A stretch of DNA of 64,000 nucleotides from Flavobacteriaceae bacterium (GCA_030683815.1 JAUXPJ010000020.1:186001-250000), one strand, 5' to 3'; positions 44,967 to 53,911 are shown, numbered from the stretch's first letter. The notes: generated from the sequence alone by a model not told the origin. Numbers and translations: made by a program.

Positions 44967-46196
44967 TTAACTTTTGTCTTTTTTAAAAGGAATAGAGTCT
45001 AAAGATGATTTAACCGTTTTTATGTAGGTTAAATATCGTTCTTTATGTTCAGATTTAATAGGTTCTGATGCCGGCATTTTTTCGCGCAGAGGGTCTACTT
45101 CATTTCCATTTCTGGCAAATCGATAGCAAACATGTGGCCCCGAAGTATTTCCAGTCATTCCAACTAAACCAATTGTTTGCCCTTGTCGAACTCTTTCTCC
45201 TACTCTAACCAAGCGTTTACTCATATGAAGATAAGCAGTTGTATAAGTAGAGTTGTGTCTGATTTTTACATAATTGCCATTTCCTCCCTTATAAGCGGAT
45301 TCTATAACAGTTCCGTCTGCTGTTGATTGTATTTGACTTCCAACAGGGGCAGCAAAATCGGTTCCTCTATGCGCTCTAACCATCCCATAAAAGGCAATTT
45401 TTCTTCTTAAATTGTATTTGGATGAGATTCTGCTAAACTGTAAAGGAGCTTTTAGAAAAGGTCTGCGCATAGTGTTACCAACTTCATCATAAAATTCATG
45501 GTATTTTTTTAATGAATCAGTTTTAAAGCCAAAAGCGTAATACGGTTTCCCGTTATGTTCAAAATAGGTACCTACTATTTTTCCCATTCCGGCATAAATA
45601 GAGTCATTGATAAATTTTTCTTCATAAATGATTTTAAATTTATCATTTTTCTGAAGCCGGAAAAAATCAATAGTCCAAGCGTAAATTTCAGATAATTCGT
45701 GAGCCACTATATAATTCATTCCTTCGCTATCTATAGTTTCGCTTAAAGAACTGGTTATTACACCAGTAGACATTCTCAATACTGTTTTTATCGGTTTTTT
45801 GGTATTGAGTGCTTTAACTTCTGAGTTCTTAAAGTTGATAACCGAGTAGTTTATTTTATCGTGCTCGTATATAAAAACTTGTGCTTTTTTAAGAGAATCG
45901 TTAGAAGCTAATATAGTATAGGGTTGTCCAATTTTTAATTTTCGAACGTCAAAAGTTTCTTTGATTGTATTGACAATTTTATCAATTTCTGGATAGGGAA
46001 CATTGTGTTTGCTGAGCAAAGAACCGAAGTTTTCTCCAGATCTGATGGTGTCTTTTATTACGTAAAAATTGTTTAATATAAATCCGTATTCTCTAATAAT
46101 CTTTACTTTTTTAGCGGTATCTTCTAAAGAATTTTGTGAATCATTAGAGCATGAAAATAATAGTAAAATTAACAATAGGGGGATAAATCGATTCAT
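44967..46196 (-). CDS. M23-family peptidoglycan endopeptidase lipoprotein
   Basis: The protein is 409 residues from the ATG at 46196 (MNRFIPLLLILLLFSCSND), a lipoprotein signal with Cys16. A LysM-like/OapA-type segment (SGENFGSLLSKHNVPYPEID) precedes the C-terminal LytM domain. The zinc ligands are in RAHRGTDFAAPVGSQ (His, Asp) and GPHVCYRFARNG, where the usual HxH reads H-V-C; this replaces the second His of the canonical GPHLHFE and may alter catalysis. It could be a regulator-type M23 protein rather than an active hydrolase. It is encoded with pgi and DUF3108 on the same strand. Confidence 0.88.
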   Translation of the reverse strand: MNRFIPLLLILLLFSCSNDSQNSLEDTAKKVKIIREYGFILNNFYVIKDTIRSGENFGSLLSKHNVPYPEIDKIVNTIKETFDVRKLKIGQPYTILASNDSLKKAQVFIYEHDKINYSVINFKNSEVKALNTKKPIKTVLRMSTGVITSSLSETIDSEGMNYIVAHELSEIYAWTIDFFRLQKNDKFKIIYEEKFINDSIYAGMGKIVGTYFEHNGKPYYAFGFKTDSLKKYHEFYDEVGNTMRRPFLKAPLQFSRISSKYNLRRKIAFYGMVRAHRGTDFAAPVGSQIQSTADGTVIESAYKGGNGNYVKIRHNSTYTTAYLHMSKRLVRVGERVRQGQTIGLVGMTGNTSGPHVCYRFARNGNEVDPLREKMPASEPIKSEHKERYLTYIKTVKSSLDSIPFKKDKS

Positions 46197-46250
46197 TTTT
46201 ACGCACAAATATAATTTCAACTTCAATTCTTAAGCGTGTAAAAATACAAT

Positions 46251-47024
46251 TTAATTATTAAAAATAATGTTAAAAGGGTTCGATAATCCCTTGTATTCAT
46301 CTAATTCCATTTTTAATGAGCCAATTACTAATGAGGCCTTAATTCTGATGGGGATTTTATTTTCATCATCGGTAATCCATATAGTTACACTTTCATTTTC
46401 TTTAAAAACCCTTCCGGTTTGCACATAAGGTCTGAATTTTAAACTGCGGATTTTTCCAAATTTTGTGTTGATAATCTCTCGATCTAATAGTTTAAGTTTG
46501 AACGGATTGGTTTCTCCATCGAAAAAAAGGTTGACAACGACTTCCTCTCCATTTTTTAGGTTAGATAAATCTTTGTTTCTAAGAAAATAAAGCGTTGAAA
46601 GCATATCTTGAACGTCATTTATTTTGTAAACATCGTTTGTTTTTCTTTTGTGATCAATTACAACCACTTCTTTTTTTTGATGATCAAAATATTTATCTCT
46701 GCTGATGATATATCCCCCTTCGTCCACTCGTCGGATGAAATGATAGGGTAACCCCGTTTCTTTGTCAAAATATGATTGATAATTGTCATTCACTTTAAAA
46801 AATAATTTTGCTACTCCGGTAGTCCAACCTTCTCCGGTTACATGGTAAACTGATTTCCCGTTTTTTTGAGAGTCTTTTAGTGATAATGTTGCAAAACCGG
46901 CATTGACCAATCCGTAATGTACCCGAAATTTTAACCATTCTCCTTCTTTAAAAGGATTTTTAATAGTTGGTTTAAATGAAGTAAGTGAGAAAAGTAATAT
47001 ACCGATAAATAAAATTTTCTTCAT
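46251..47024 (-). CDS. DUF3108 family exported protein
   Basis: The protein is 257 residues from the ATG at 47024 (MKKILFIGILLFSLTSF), giving a signal peptide. The start 36 bp upstream lies at the predicted transcription start and is rejected. The body is beta-rich, with GEWLKFRVHYGLVNAGFATL at the N-terminus and VTIWITDDENKIPIRIKASL near the end, both typical of DUF3108. Function is unknown; these proteins are periplasmic and usually single-copy in Flavobacteria. Its stop lies 54 bp before the M23 gene start. Confidence 0.87.
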   Translation of the reverse strand: MKKILFIGILLFSLTSFKPTIKNPFKEGEWLKFRVHYGLVNAGFATLSLKDSQKNGKSVYHVTGEGWTTGVAKLFFKVNDNYQSYFDKETGLPYHFIRRVDEGGYIISRDKYFDHQKKEVVVIDHKRKTNDVYKINDVQDMLSTLYFLRNKDLSNLKNGEEVVVNLFFDGETNPFKLKLLDREIINTKFGKIRSLKFRPYVQTGRVFKENESVTIWITDDENKIPIRIKASLVIGSLKMELDEYKGLSNPFNIIFNN

Positions 47025-47062
47025 AAAATTAAGTGTTGTAAAACGGCTTTCAATTATCATTC

Positions 47063-47070
47063 CAAAGGTA
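47063..47070 (-). promoter_or_regulatory. Promoter -7 box for DUF3108
   Basis: TACCTTTG matches TAnnTTTG, about 39 bp upstream of the ATG at 47024. This position decides the start, because the alternative ATG at 47060 would lie at the transcription start. Confidence 0.5.
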
Positions 47071-47116
47071 ATTAAAAGATATTAGAGCTTTGAAAATCAT
47101 ATTAAATATTCAACAA

Positions 47117-47143
47117 AAAAAGGATAACTATATGGCTATCCTT
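47117..47143 (-). terminator. Intrinsic terminator after the nifU-like gene
   Basis: The arms AAGGATA (47120-47126) and TATCCTT (47137-47143) read as a hairpin on the minus strand, running into a T-rich tract. It lies 24 bp past the stop codon. Confidence 0.75.
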
Positions 47144-47166
47144 AGTGTAAATCCTGATTTAAAATA

Positions 47167-47412
47167 TTATAAAAAATTAAATTCAGTTACTTTTTTTATT
47201 TGTGGAGCGTATCTTTTTATAGTTTCCTCAACTCCATTTTTCAAGGTCATCTGATTGATAGTGCAACTTTGACAAGTGCCTTCAAATTGTACAATTACCT
47301 CATCATCAGTAATATTAACAATTGAAATATCGCCTCCATCAGCAATTAAATAAGGTCTGATTTCTGCTAAGGCATTTTCTACCGCTTGTCGTAATTCATC
47401 AGATACACTCAT
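47167..47412 (-). CDS. NifU C-terminal-domain Fe-S protein
   Basis: An 81-residue protein made only of the NifU C-terminal (Nfu) domain. The cluster-binding motif is C-x-x-C in EGTCQSCTINQMTLKNGVE, and IRPYLIADGGDISIVNI is the family N-terminal signature. It carries a [4Fe-4S] cluster between subunits for delivery to client proteins. It is co-transcribed with the Mrp-like ATPase 8 bp upstream, a functional pairing in Fe-S cluster trafficking. Confidence 0.93.
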   Translation of the reverse strand: MSVSDELRQAVENALAEIRPYLIADGGDISIVNITDDEVIVQFEGTCQSCTINQMTLKNGVEETIKRYAPQIKKVTEFNFL

Positions 47413-47420
47413 AAAATTTG

Positions 47421-48542
47421 TTATTTTGCGCTACAGCCACTCATATTGGTAATTTTCACAATCTCTGTTGGAGGAAGTTCTTCATTACGTTTTATAAGCT
47501 GACTTAGCATGTTTTTAGTAATTTGTGTAAAAGCAATTTCTAAAGGAGAATTTGTGAGCAATGCAACAGGTTGTCCTAAATCTCCGCCTTCTCTAATACT
47601 TTGTACAATGGGTACTTCACCTAAAAATTCGATTTCAATATCTTCGGCTAATTTTTTAGCGCCGTCTTTACCAAAAATATAGTATTTATTTTCTGGCAAT
47701 TCGGCGGGTGTAAAATAACTCATATTTTCAATAATACCTAAAACGGGAACATTAATGGATTGTTGTTGAAACATGGCTACTCCTTTTTTAGCATCGGCTA
47801 GCGCAATATTTTGAGGTGTACTCACAATGACTGCTCCGCTTACCGGAACTGTTTGAACAATTGACAGGTGAATATCTCCCGTTCCCGGAGGTAAATCAAT
47901 CAATAGAAAATCTAAATCACCCCAATTGGTTTCGAAAATCATTTGGTCTAATGCTTTGGACGCCATCGCTCCACGCCAAATAACGGCTTCATTCGGATTT
48001 AAGAAAAAACCGAGAGATGAAATTTTAACTCCGTGATTCTCTACCGGTTTCATCATTGATTTACCGTTAACATCCACAGAAAGCGGACGCTCATTGGCAA
48101 CATCAAACATAATTGGAATGGACGGTCCGTAAACATCGGCATCTAAAATACCAACCTTAAAACCCATTTTTGAAAGTGTAACCGCAATATTTGCTGTAAC
48201 CGTCGATTTTCCAACGCCTCCTTTTCCGGATGCAATGGCAATAATATTTTGGATTCCGGGAACTGCTTTACCTTTTATTTGCGGTACTTTTGGCGGAACC
48301 ACCGCATTGAAATTTAGTTTAATTTCAATATCAGATCCTAACTTTTCCAGAACTCCAACAATTTCTGACTCTATTTTCTTTTTGGCTTGTAAGGTTGGAT
48401 TTTTGATTTCGATATCAATAATTACTTCATTGCCAAATACCTGTATATTTTTGATGGATTCATTTTCAATGGAACTGCTTTCTCCTACCTTAGAAGCGTG
48501 AATTTCTAAAGCATCAATAATTGTTTGTTTTGTGATGTTCAT
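47421..48542 (-). CDS. Mrp/ApbC-like P-loop ATPase
   Basis: A 373-residue protein. An N-terminal MIP18/DUF59-like domain (~1-85) precedes the ATPase. The deviant Walker A motif is ASGKGGVGKST, with LDADVYGPSIP and LIDLPPGTGDIHLS following. The region equivalent to the CxxC of ApbC/Nbp35 reads NMSYFTPAELPENKYYIFG and lacks both cysteines; the only nearby Cys is in the C-terminal tail MSGCSAK. The family carries Fe-S clusters, so cluster binding here may use another site or depend on the NifU partner. Confidence 0.93.
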   Translation of the reverse strand: MNITKQTIIDALEIHASKVGESSSIENESIKNIQVFGNEVIIDIEIKNPTLQAKKKIESEIVGVLEKLGSDIEIKLNFNAVVPPKVPQIKGKAVPGIQNIIAIASGKGGVGKSTVTANIAVTLSKMGFKVGILDADVYGPSIPIMFDVANERPLSVDVNGKSMMKPVENHGVKISSLGFFLNPNEAVIWRGAMASKALDQMIFETNWGDLDFLLIDLPPGTGDIHLSIVQTVPVSGAVIVSTPQNIALADAKKGVAMFQQQSINVPVLGIIENMSYFTPAELPENKYYIFGKDGAKKLAEDIEIEFLGEVPIVQSIREGGDLGQPVALLTNSPLEIAFTQITKNMLSQLIKRNEELPPTEIVKITNMSGCSAK

Positions 48543-48571
48543 ATATTCTTAATTAAAATCATTCTAAATTG

Positions 48572-48579
48572 CAAATATA
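48572..48579 (-). promoter_or_regulatory. Promoter -7 box for mrp-nifU
   Basis: TATATTTG matches TAnnTTTG, 30 bp upstream of the mrp ATG at 48542. Confidence 0.45.
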
Positions 48580-48656
48580 GGGAAGCTAAATTAAAATAGA
48601 AAGATATTTAATTGTTTGATGAGAGGAGAAGAATAAAATAGATAAGAAAACGAGTT

Positions 48657-48992
48657 TTACGATTTTAATTCAATATTAGGATTCCAAAACAAATCCTCAA
48701 AATTGATGATTTGATGGGCTTTGATGATTGCTCCTTCACTTTCTAACAGTTGTTGCATTAAATGGGTTCCTTCAAAATGATGTTTTCCTGTTAAAATTCC
48801 TTTGCGGTTTACAACTCTGTGTGCTGGAATATCCTCTTTTCCATGAGAAGCATTCATGGCCCAGCCCACCATTCTGGCCGATTTTTTAGTTCCTAAATAT
48901 TGGGCAATGGCGCCATAACTGGTAATTCTTCCGTAGGGAATCTTACGAGTTACCTCATAAACTTTTTCAAAAAAAGAATCAGAATGTGACAT
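48657..48992 (-). CDS. Alkyltransferase-like (ATL) DNA-binding protein
   Basis: A 111-residue protein with the DNA-binding domain of O6-alkylguanine-DNA alkyltransferases: the helix-turn-helix with KKSARMVGWAMNAS, including the Arg that flips the base (Arg40). The active-site motif is IPAHRV, with Ala57 in place of the nucleophilic Cys of PCHRV. It therefore cannot transfer alkyl groups. ATLs bind alkylated guanine and hand it to nucleotide excision repair. It lies 8 bp downstream of trmB on the same strand. Confidence 0.9.
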   Translation of the reverse strand: MSHSDSFFEKVYEVTRKIPYGRITSYGAIAQYLGTKKSARMVGWAMNASHGKEDIPAHRVVNRKGILTGKHHFEGTHLMQQLLESEGAIIKAHQIINFEDLFWNPNIELKS

Positions 48993-49000
48993 TAAATCAG

Positions 49001-49672
49001 CTAAAAATGAAGTTTAAATTTAAGATAAGTGATGGGTTTTTGCTTTTCTAAATATTGTTTTTCGTAAAAAGTTTGCGTTTCAATTACGTCTTTTGGCACA
49101 TGCGGATTGTTATAAATATCGTGATGCGCGTACAAAACCTCATGATTTGACAATTCTAACAAGCCCAAAGTGTAACCGTGTAAAAATTCGCTGTCGGTTT
49201 TAAGATGAATAAGTCCGTCTTTTTGTAGAATTTGGTTGTATTTTCTTAGAAATTCAGGATTGGTTAAGCGGTGTTTGGTACGTTTATATTTGATTTGCGG
49301 GTCTGGAAAAGTAATCCAAATTTCACTGATTTCATTGTTTTCAAAACAATTTTCAATCAATTCAATTTGGGTGCGGATAAAGGCAATATTGGGTAAATTT
49401 TCTTCTAAAGCTGTTTTGGCACCACGCCAAAATCGGGCACCTTTGATATCTATACCGATATAATTTTTATCAGGATTTTTTTTGGCTAAATCAATGGTAT
49501 ATTCGCCTTTACCACAACCCAATTCTAATACAATTGGATGGTTATTGTTGAAAAAACTTTGCCATTTTCCTTTTAAAGAAAATCCCTCAAAAATTTCTTG
49601 TCGTGTTGGCTGAAATACGTTTGTAAACGTTTCGTTTTCTCTAAAACGCTTGAGTTTGTTTTTACTTCCCAC
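49001..49672 (-). CDS. trmB: tRNA (guanine-N7-)-methyltransferase
   Basis: A 223-residue enzyme making m7G46 in tRNA. The SAM motif I is VLELGCGKGEYTIDLA, KNYIGIDIKGARFWRGAKTA follows, and the family signature is ISEIWITFPDPQIKYKRTKHRL, with the FPDP motif and conserved Lys/Arg. The start MGSKNKLKRFRENETF agrees with other flavobacterial TrmB proteins. It is co-transcribed with the ATL gene. Confidence 0.95.
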   Translation of the reverse strand: MGSKNKLKRFRENETFTNVFQPTRQEIFEGFSLKGKWQSFFNNNHPIVLELGCGKGEYTIDLAKKNPDKNYIGIDIKGARFWRGAKTALEENLPNIAFIRTQIELIENCFENNEISEIWITFPDPQIKYKRTKHRLTNPEFLRKYNQILQKDGLIHLKTDSEFLHGYTLGLLELSNHEVLYAHHDIYNNPHVPKDVIETQTFYEKQYLEKQKPITYLKFKLHF

Positions 49673-49696
49673 TAAATAAATCTGAATAAATATGGA

Positions 49697-49894
49697 TTAA
49701 GAATTTGCTTTCTTTTTAAATTTCGTCAACTGATTTAACCAATATCCAAAAGCCAATATTCCAATAACAGTAAAGGTAAAACTCACGATATTTTGAACCC
49801 ACCAATTATCTATGGAACGAATAAAATTATAGGGGAAAAAAAGGACTTCTGTAAAAAAGTACTCAATTGCTGTTAAAATGCTATTTACGGTCAT
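49697..49894 (-). CDS. Small membrane protein (DUF6341-like)
   Basis: A 65-residue protein with one or two membrane segments (~35-57 clearly) and an aromatic-rich N-terminal half (VLFFPYNFIRSIDNWWVQN). This pattern is typical of a short Flavobacteriaceae-specific family, recalled as DUF6341; function is unknown. A TACTTTTG promoter element lies 22 bp upstream of its ATG. It is divergent from the DUF6427-like gene. Confidence 0.7.
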   Translation of the reverse strand: MTVNSILTAIEYFFTEVLFFPYNFIRSIDNWWVQNIVSFTFTVIGILAFGYWLNQLTKFKKKANS

Positions 49895-49915
49895 ATCTTA
49901 GTATATTTACAATCG

Positions 49916-49923
49916 CAAAAGTA
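49916..49923 (-). promoter_or_regulatory. Promoter -7 box upstream of the 65-residue protein
   Basis: TACTTTTG matches TAnnTTTG on the minus strand, 22 bp from the ATG at 49894, and would also drive trmB and the ATL gene. Confidence 0.5.
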
Positions 49924-49936
49924 TAAAAATATAGTT

Positions 49937-50860
49937 ATGTTATCCAATTTTTTAAGTAAAACACGTCCAATTAATTACTTAATGATTTTGTTGATTCTTG
50001 TTATTTTCTTTTTTGTTGGTGTTTTTACTGATGATAATTTAGCGTTAAACATATCATGGTTTATTAAAATTTTAATAAACGCCACAGCACTCTTTTTTAC
50101 GGTTTTACTTGTCAATTTTGTGATTCGTAAAAATACACTCACAAAAGACAATTCATATGCTTTATTTTTTATGGTGATGTTTTTTGGGATGTTGCCTCAA
50201 ACGATGACTTGGTCTGTGCTGTTTTTATCGAATGTATTTTTATTGATTTCCCTTCGAAGGGTTTATAGTTTAAAAAACAATGGCAGAATCCAGATAAAAG
50301 TATTTGATGCCGGATTATGGCTCGGAATTTCAGTGCTTTTTTATAATAATCTTATTCTATTTTGGATTGTAATATTGATGGGATTAGTGTTTTACCAAAG
50401 ACTAAACTTAAAGAATGTAATAATCTCCATTTTAGGAGTTGCCACTCCTATATTTTTATATTATGTGTATCGTTTAACTTTTGACCAATTGTCAGATTTT
50501 AACCAACTTTTTGATTTAGAATTAGATAACAGCATTGTTTTTTACGGAAAATTATCTATTTTAATTCCGATAAGTATCCTTATTAGTTTATTAATTTGGT
50601 CAGGAATCAGTATTACTTCAGGGCTTCATAGAATTAGTGCTAAAAACAGATCTTCTTGGTTTTTAATGCTTTTTAATTTGATGATTGCTTCATTGATTTC
50701 TTTTATGAGCATCAATAAAAATGGAAGTGAATTGATTTTTTTATTCTTTCCGGCAAGTGTAATATTAGCCAATTATCTTCAAAAAGAAAAAGACAAATGG
50801 TTTAGAAATTTGGTGTTGTATCTTGTTTTTTTTATCGGAATTGGTATTTATTTCTTATAA
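49937..50860 (+). CDS. DUF6427-like polytopic membrane protein
   Basis: A 307-residue protein with roughly nine hydrophobic helices starting with MLSNFLSKTRPINYLMILLI. It is of the flavobacterial family recalled as DUF6427, adjacent to upp and the DUF6341-like gene as commonly seen in this group. No enzymatic motif is visible; an O-antigen-ligase or glycosyltransferase-like membrane fold is possible but not supported by residues. It is convergent with upp and overlaps its 3' end by 6 bp. Confidence 0.75.
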   Translation: MLSNFLSKTRPINYLMILLILVIFFFVGVFTDDNLALNISWFIKILINATALFFTVLLVNFVIRKNTLTKDNSYALFFMVMFFGMLPQTMTWSVLFLSNVFLLISLRRVYSLKNNGRIQIKVFDAGLWLGISVLFYNNLILFWIVILMGLVFYQRLNLKNVIISILGVATPIFLYYVYRLTFDQLSDFNQLFDLELDNSIVFYGKLSILIPISILISLLIWSGISITSGLHRISAKNRSSWFLMLFNLMIASLISFMSINKNGSELIFLFFPASVILANYLQKEKDKWFRNLVLYLVFFIGIGIYFL

Positions 50861-51505
50861 TTTTTTACCAAAAGCCAAATCGCCGGCATCGCCTAAACCG
50901 GGAATAATATATCCTTTATCATTTAATTTTTCATCAACGGTTGCAATCCATAAATGAACACTATTGGGAAAACTATTTTTGATATTATCAATTCCGGTTT
51001 GTGAACCAATAACACTTACAATATGAATTTCTTTTGGCGTTCCATGATTTTTTAAACCTTCAAAAACACTAATTAAAGATTGCCCTGTTGCTAACATTGG
51101 GTCGGCTAAAATGAGGATTTTATCATCCAAAGATGGTGAAGCAAAATACTCTACAACTATTTCAAATTCTGTTTCGGTAGTGTGTTTTCTGTAAGCCGAA
51201 ATAAAAGCATTTTCAGCATCATCAAAATAATTTAATAAGCCATGATGCAACGGTAAACCGGCTCTTAAGATAGAACACAAAACAATATTATTCTCAAATT
51301 TATCTATTTGTTTGATGCCAAGCGGAGTAGTAACATCTGATGGTTTATAATGTAAGTTCTTGCTGACTTCATAACTCATAATTTCTCCAATACGTTCTAT
51401 ATTTCTACGAAAACGCATAGAATCTTTTTGAATTTCTACATCTCTAATTTCTGCAATAAACTTGTTGAGGATTGAGTTTTCTGAGTCAAATTTATGAATT
51501 ATCAT
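50855..51505 (-). CDS. upp: Uracil phosphoribosyltransferase
   Basis: A 216-residue type I phosphoribosyltransferase making UMP from uracil and PRPP. The PRPP-binding loop is ILADPMLATGQSLISVF, the uracil-contact region GYIIPGLGDAGDLAFG lies at the C-terminus, and CSILRAGLPLHHGLL precedes. It is the pyrimidine salvage enzyme. A TACTTTTG promoter box is 17 bp upstream. The 3' end overlaps the convergent membrane-protein gene. Confidence 0.96.
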   Translation of the reverse strand: MIIHKFDSENSILNKFIAEIRDVEIQKDSMRFRRNIERIGEIMSYEVSKNLHYKPSDVTTPLGIKQIDKFENNIVLCSILRAGLPLHHGLLNYFDDAENAFISAYRKHTTETEFEIVVEYFASPSLDDKILILADPMLATGQSLISVFEGLKNHGTPKEIHIVSVIGSQTGIDNIKNSFPNSVHLWIATVDEKLNDKGYIIPGLGDAGDLAFGKKL

Positions 51506-51521
51506 TGCTTGATATTTTTTG

Positions 51522-51529
51522 CAAAAGTA
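51522..51529 (-). promoter_or_regulatory. Promoter -7 box for upp
   Basis: TACTTTTG matches TAnnTTTG, 17 bp upstream of the upp ATG, predicting a very short leader of about 10 nt. Confidence 0.5.
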
Positions 51530-51646
51530 AGGTTAATAAATCGATGGTAAAATATAGCGAAAAGAAAATGTGATAGAAAATTAATTCTTATCATAATAAT
51601 CTGTAATCTATAATTCATAATTCATAATTTATAATTCATAATTTTG

Positions 51647-52804
51647 TTAATAACTCATTTCAACAATTGCTGCCACTTTTTCCAGATGGATATTTTTACG
51701 CTCGCCCAAACCAATCCAACCGCGTTCTTTAAACCGATTCGAAATAATTTGTGAAGTTTCTTTGTAAGAGTTAGTATAATCAGAAAGTGATGTTTTTACG
51801 CCCAAACTTTGATAAAATTCCTGTGTTTTTTTGATGGCTTGATGCGCTATTGCTTCATCAGTTCCGATAAGATTCCAAACACGTTTTCCGTATTGCGCTA
51901 ATTTTTCTTTTTTAAATTCAAACTGAACCTTGTAAAGATTGGGACCGATAACCGCCAAAGATTGCGCGTGGTCTAATCCGTGTAAAGCAGTCAATTCATG
52001 ACCAATCATATGGGTAGCCCAATCGGTTGGAACACCTTTTGAAAGCAGTCCGTTTAAAGCCATGGTACAACACCACATAAAATTAGAAGCGATAATGTAA
52101 TCAGATGGATTTTTAATCACTTTCGGACCAACTTCTATCAAAGTTTGTAAAACACTTTCTGCAATTCGGTCTTGTAAAAAAGCATTTGAAGGATAGGTTA
52201 AATATTGTTCCAATACATGAACATAGGCATCAATTATACCATTTTGAAGTTGTCTTAAAGGTAATGATTGAATCACTGCCGGATCTGTGATAGAAAATTT
52301 TGGAAAGAGTAACGGACTTCCAAAAACTAATTTTTCATTGGTAGCTGTTTTAGAAATTACAGCGCCTGAATTCATTTCAGAGCCCGTTGCCGGAAGTGTT
52401 AAAACCGTTCCGAAAGAAATTGCGGTTTTTACATTTGCTCCTTTTGCCAAAATATCCCACGCGTTTTCACCTTCGTAATTGGCGGCCGCAGCTATAAATT
52501 TGGTGCCGTCAATTACAGAACCGCCGCCTACAGCCAGAATAAAATCAATGTTTTTTTCCTTTACAACAGCAACAGCTTTCATTAAGGTTTCATAAGTTGG
52601 ATTGGCTTCAATGCCGCCAAATTCAGTAATGTTATATCCTTCTAAAGCTTTAATTACCTGATTATAAACTCCGTTTTTCATGATGCTTCCACCGCCGTAA
52701 GTCATCAAAATAGCAGCATTTTTAGGGATTTCAGTTGTTAATTTCTCGTATTGATTTTTACCAAAAATCAATTTGGTCGGATTGTATAATTCAAAATTCA
52801 GCAT
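51647..52804 (-). CDS. Iron-containing alcohol dehydrogenase (YqhD/BDH-like)
   Basis: A 385-residue group III alcohol dehydrogenase. The nucleotide-binding motif is AVGGGSVIDGTKFIAA, and metal-ligand histidines lie in GHELTALHGLDHAQSLAV. The N-terminus FELYNPTKLIFGKNQYEKL is typical of the NADPH-dependent butanol dehydrogenase/YqhD branch, which reduces aldehydes. It is monocistronic. TAAATTTG at 52827-52834 on the minus strand may be its -7 box. A TAATTCAT-like repetition lies just past the stop (51608-51645). Confidence 0.93.
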   Translation of the reverse strand: MLNFELYNPTKLIFGKNQYEKLTTEIPKNAAILMTYGGGSIMKNGVYNQVIKALEGYNITEFGGIEANPTYETLMKAVAVVKEKNIDFILAVGGGSVIDGTKFIAAAANYEGENAWDILAKGANVKTAISFGTVLTLPATGSEMNSGAVISKTATNEKLVFGSPLLFPKFSITDPAVIQSLPLRQLQNGIIDAYVHVLEQYLTYPSNAFLQDRIAESVLQTLIEVGPKVIKNPSDYIIASNFMWCCTMALNGLLSKGVPTDWATHMIGHELTALHGLDHAQSLAVIGPNLYKVQFEFKKEKLAQYGKRVWNLIGTDEAIAHQAIKKTQEFYQSLGVKTSLSDYTNSYKETSQIISNRFKERGWIGLGERKNIHLEKVAAIVEMSY

Positions 52805-52999
52805 AACTTTTATATATAGGTTTATACAAATTTACTATTTTCAGTTGAATTCACAGACAGATTATTTATTGCATCTTTGCGCAATTATTATTAACCAGAT
52901 AAAAGACTATAGATAATAGATAAAAGACTATTGTGTTAGAAATCAATTATTTATCACATTTTCTTTTCCTTATATATTATCATCGATTTAATATAACAA

Positions 53000-53911
53000 A
53001 TGAGAACGAGAGAAATTGCACTTTTGGTGGCACTGATAGCAACTTCTATTTACGGAATAACTTTTACCGTAGCAAAAGATGTGATGCCATTGCATATAAA
53101 ACCATTCGGATTTATTTTGCTAAGAGTTGGGGTAGCAACTTCCTTGTTTTGGATTGTCGGGAGTTTGTTTTTTAAAAGCGAACCCATTGAGAGACAGGAT
53201 TTTTTAAGATTGATTGCCGCGGCACTTTTCGGAATCGCTATCAACATGTTGTCGTTTTTTAAAGGATTGAGTTACACAACACCCATCAATGCTGCCGTAA
53301 TTATGGCAACAGCCCCCATTATGGTTTTTGTATTTTCCATTTTTTTATTGAAAGAAAAAATACTGATTCGCAAAATAATTGGAATTGCTATCGGATTGAT
53401 TGGAACAGTTATTTTAATTCTGTACGGACAAAAATCATCTGCCGCCGGGAGCAATATACCTTTAGGAAATCTATTGGTGTTTATCAACGCCACTTCTTAT
53501 AGTTTATACTTGGTTATTGCTAAAAAATTAACCGTCAAATACCATCCTTTTACCTTCGCCAGATGGATTTATCTCATCGGATTTTTAATGGTTTTACCTT
53601 TCGGATTTCAAGAATTTTCAGAAGTTCAATGGCATTTCTTGCCAATAGATATCTGGTGGAAAATAGGGTTTATTGTTGTTTTATCAACCTTTGTCACTTA
53701 TTTATTTAATTTATATGCTTTAACAAAATTAAAACCAACCACTGTAGGTATTTTTATATATTTACAGCCGGTTGTGGCAACTATATACGCATTAAATGTG
53801 GGAAGCGATTCTCTAAATACAGTGAAGATAATCGCTACAATTTGTATATTTATAGGGATTTATTTAGTGAGTGTTAAGTTTAAAAAGAAACAAAAATATG
53901 AAGGCAATTAA
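53000..53911 (+). CDS. EamA-family (DMT) transporter
   Basis: A 303-residue membrane protein with ten predicted helices in two EamA repeats (~5-135 and ~150-290). It begins MRTREIALLVALIATSIYGITF, and the second repeat starts GNLLVFINATSYSLYLVIAK. It is a metabolite or drug exporter of unknown substrate. Its 3' end overlaps the carbonic anhydrase start by 14 bp, so the two are translationally linked, which hints at a carboxylate or bicarbonate-related link but does not prove it. Confidence 0.9.
   Translation: MRTREIALLVALIATSIYGITFTVAKDVMPLHIKPFGFILLRVGVATSLFWIVGSLFFKSEPIERQDFLRLIAAALFGIAINMLSFFKGLSYTTPINAAVIMATAPIMVFVFSIFLLKEKILIRKIIGIAIGLIGTVILILYGQKSSAAGSNIPLGNLLVFINATSYSLYLVIAKKLTVKYHPFTFARWIYLIGFLMVLPFGFQEFSEVQWHFLPIDIWWKIGFIVVLSTFVTYLFNLYALTKLKPTTVGIFIYLQPVVATIYALNVGSDSLNTVKIIATICIFIGIYLVSVKFKKKQKYEGN

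Noticed and set aside
46270-46290. GGTTCGATAATCCC resembling a tRNA T-arm
   Set aside because: It lies inside the DUF3108 coding region, and no acceptor or anticodon stems can be drawn around it.
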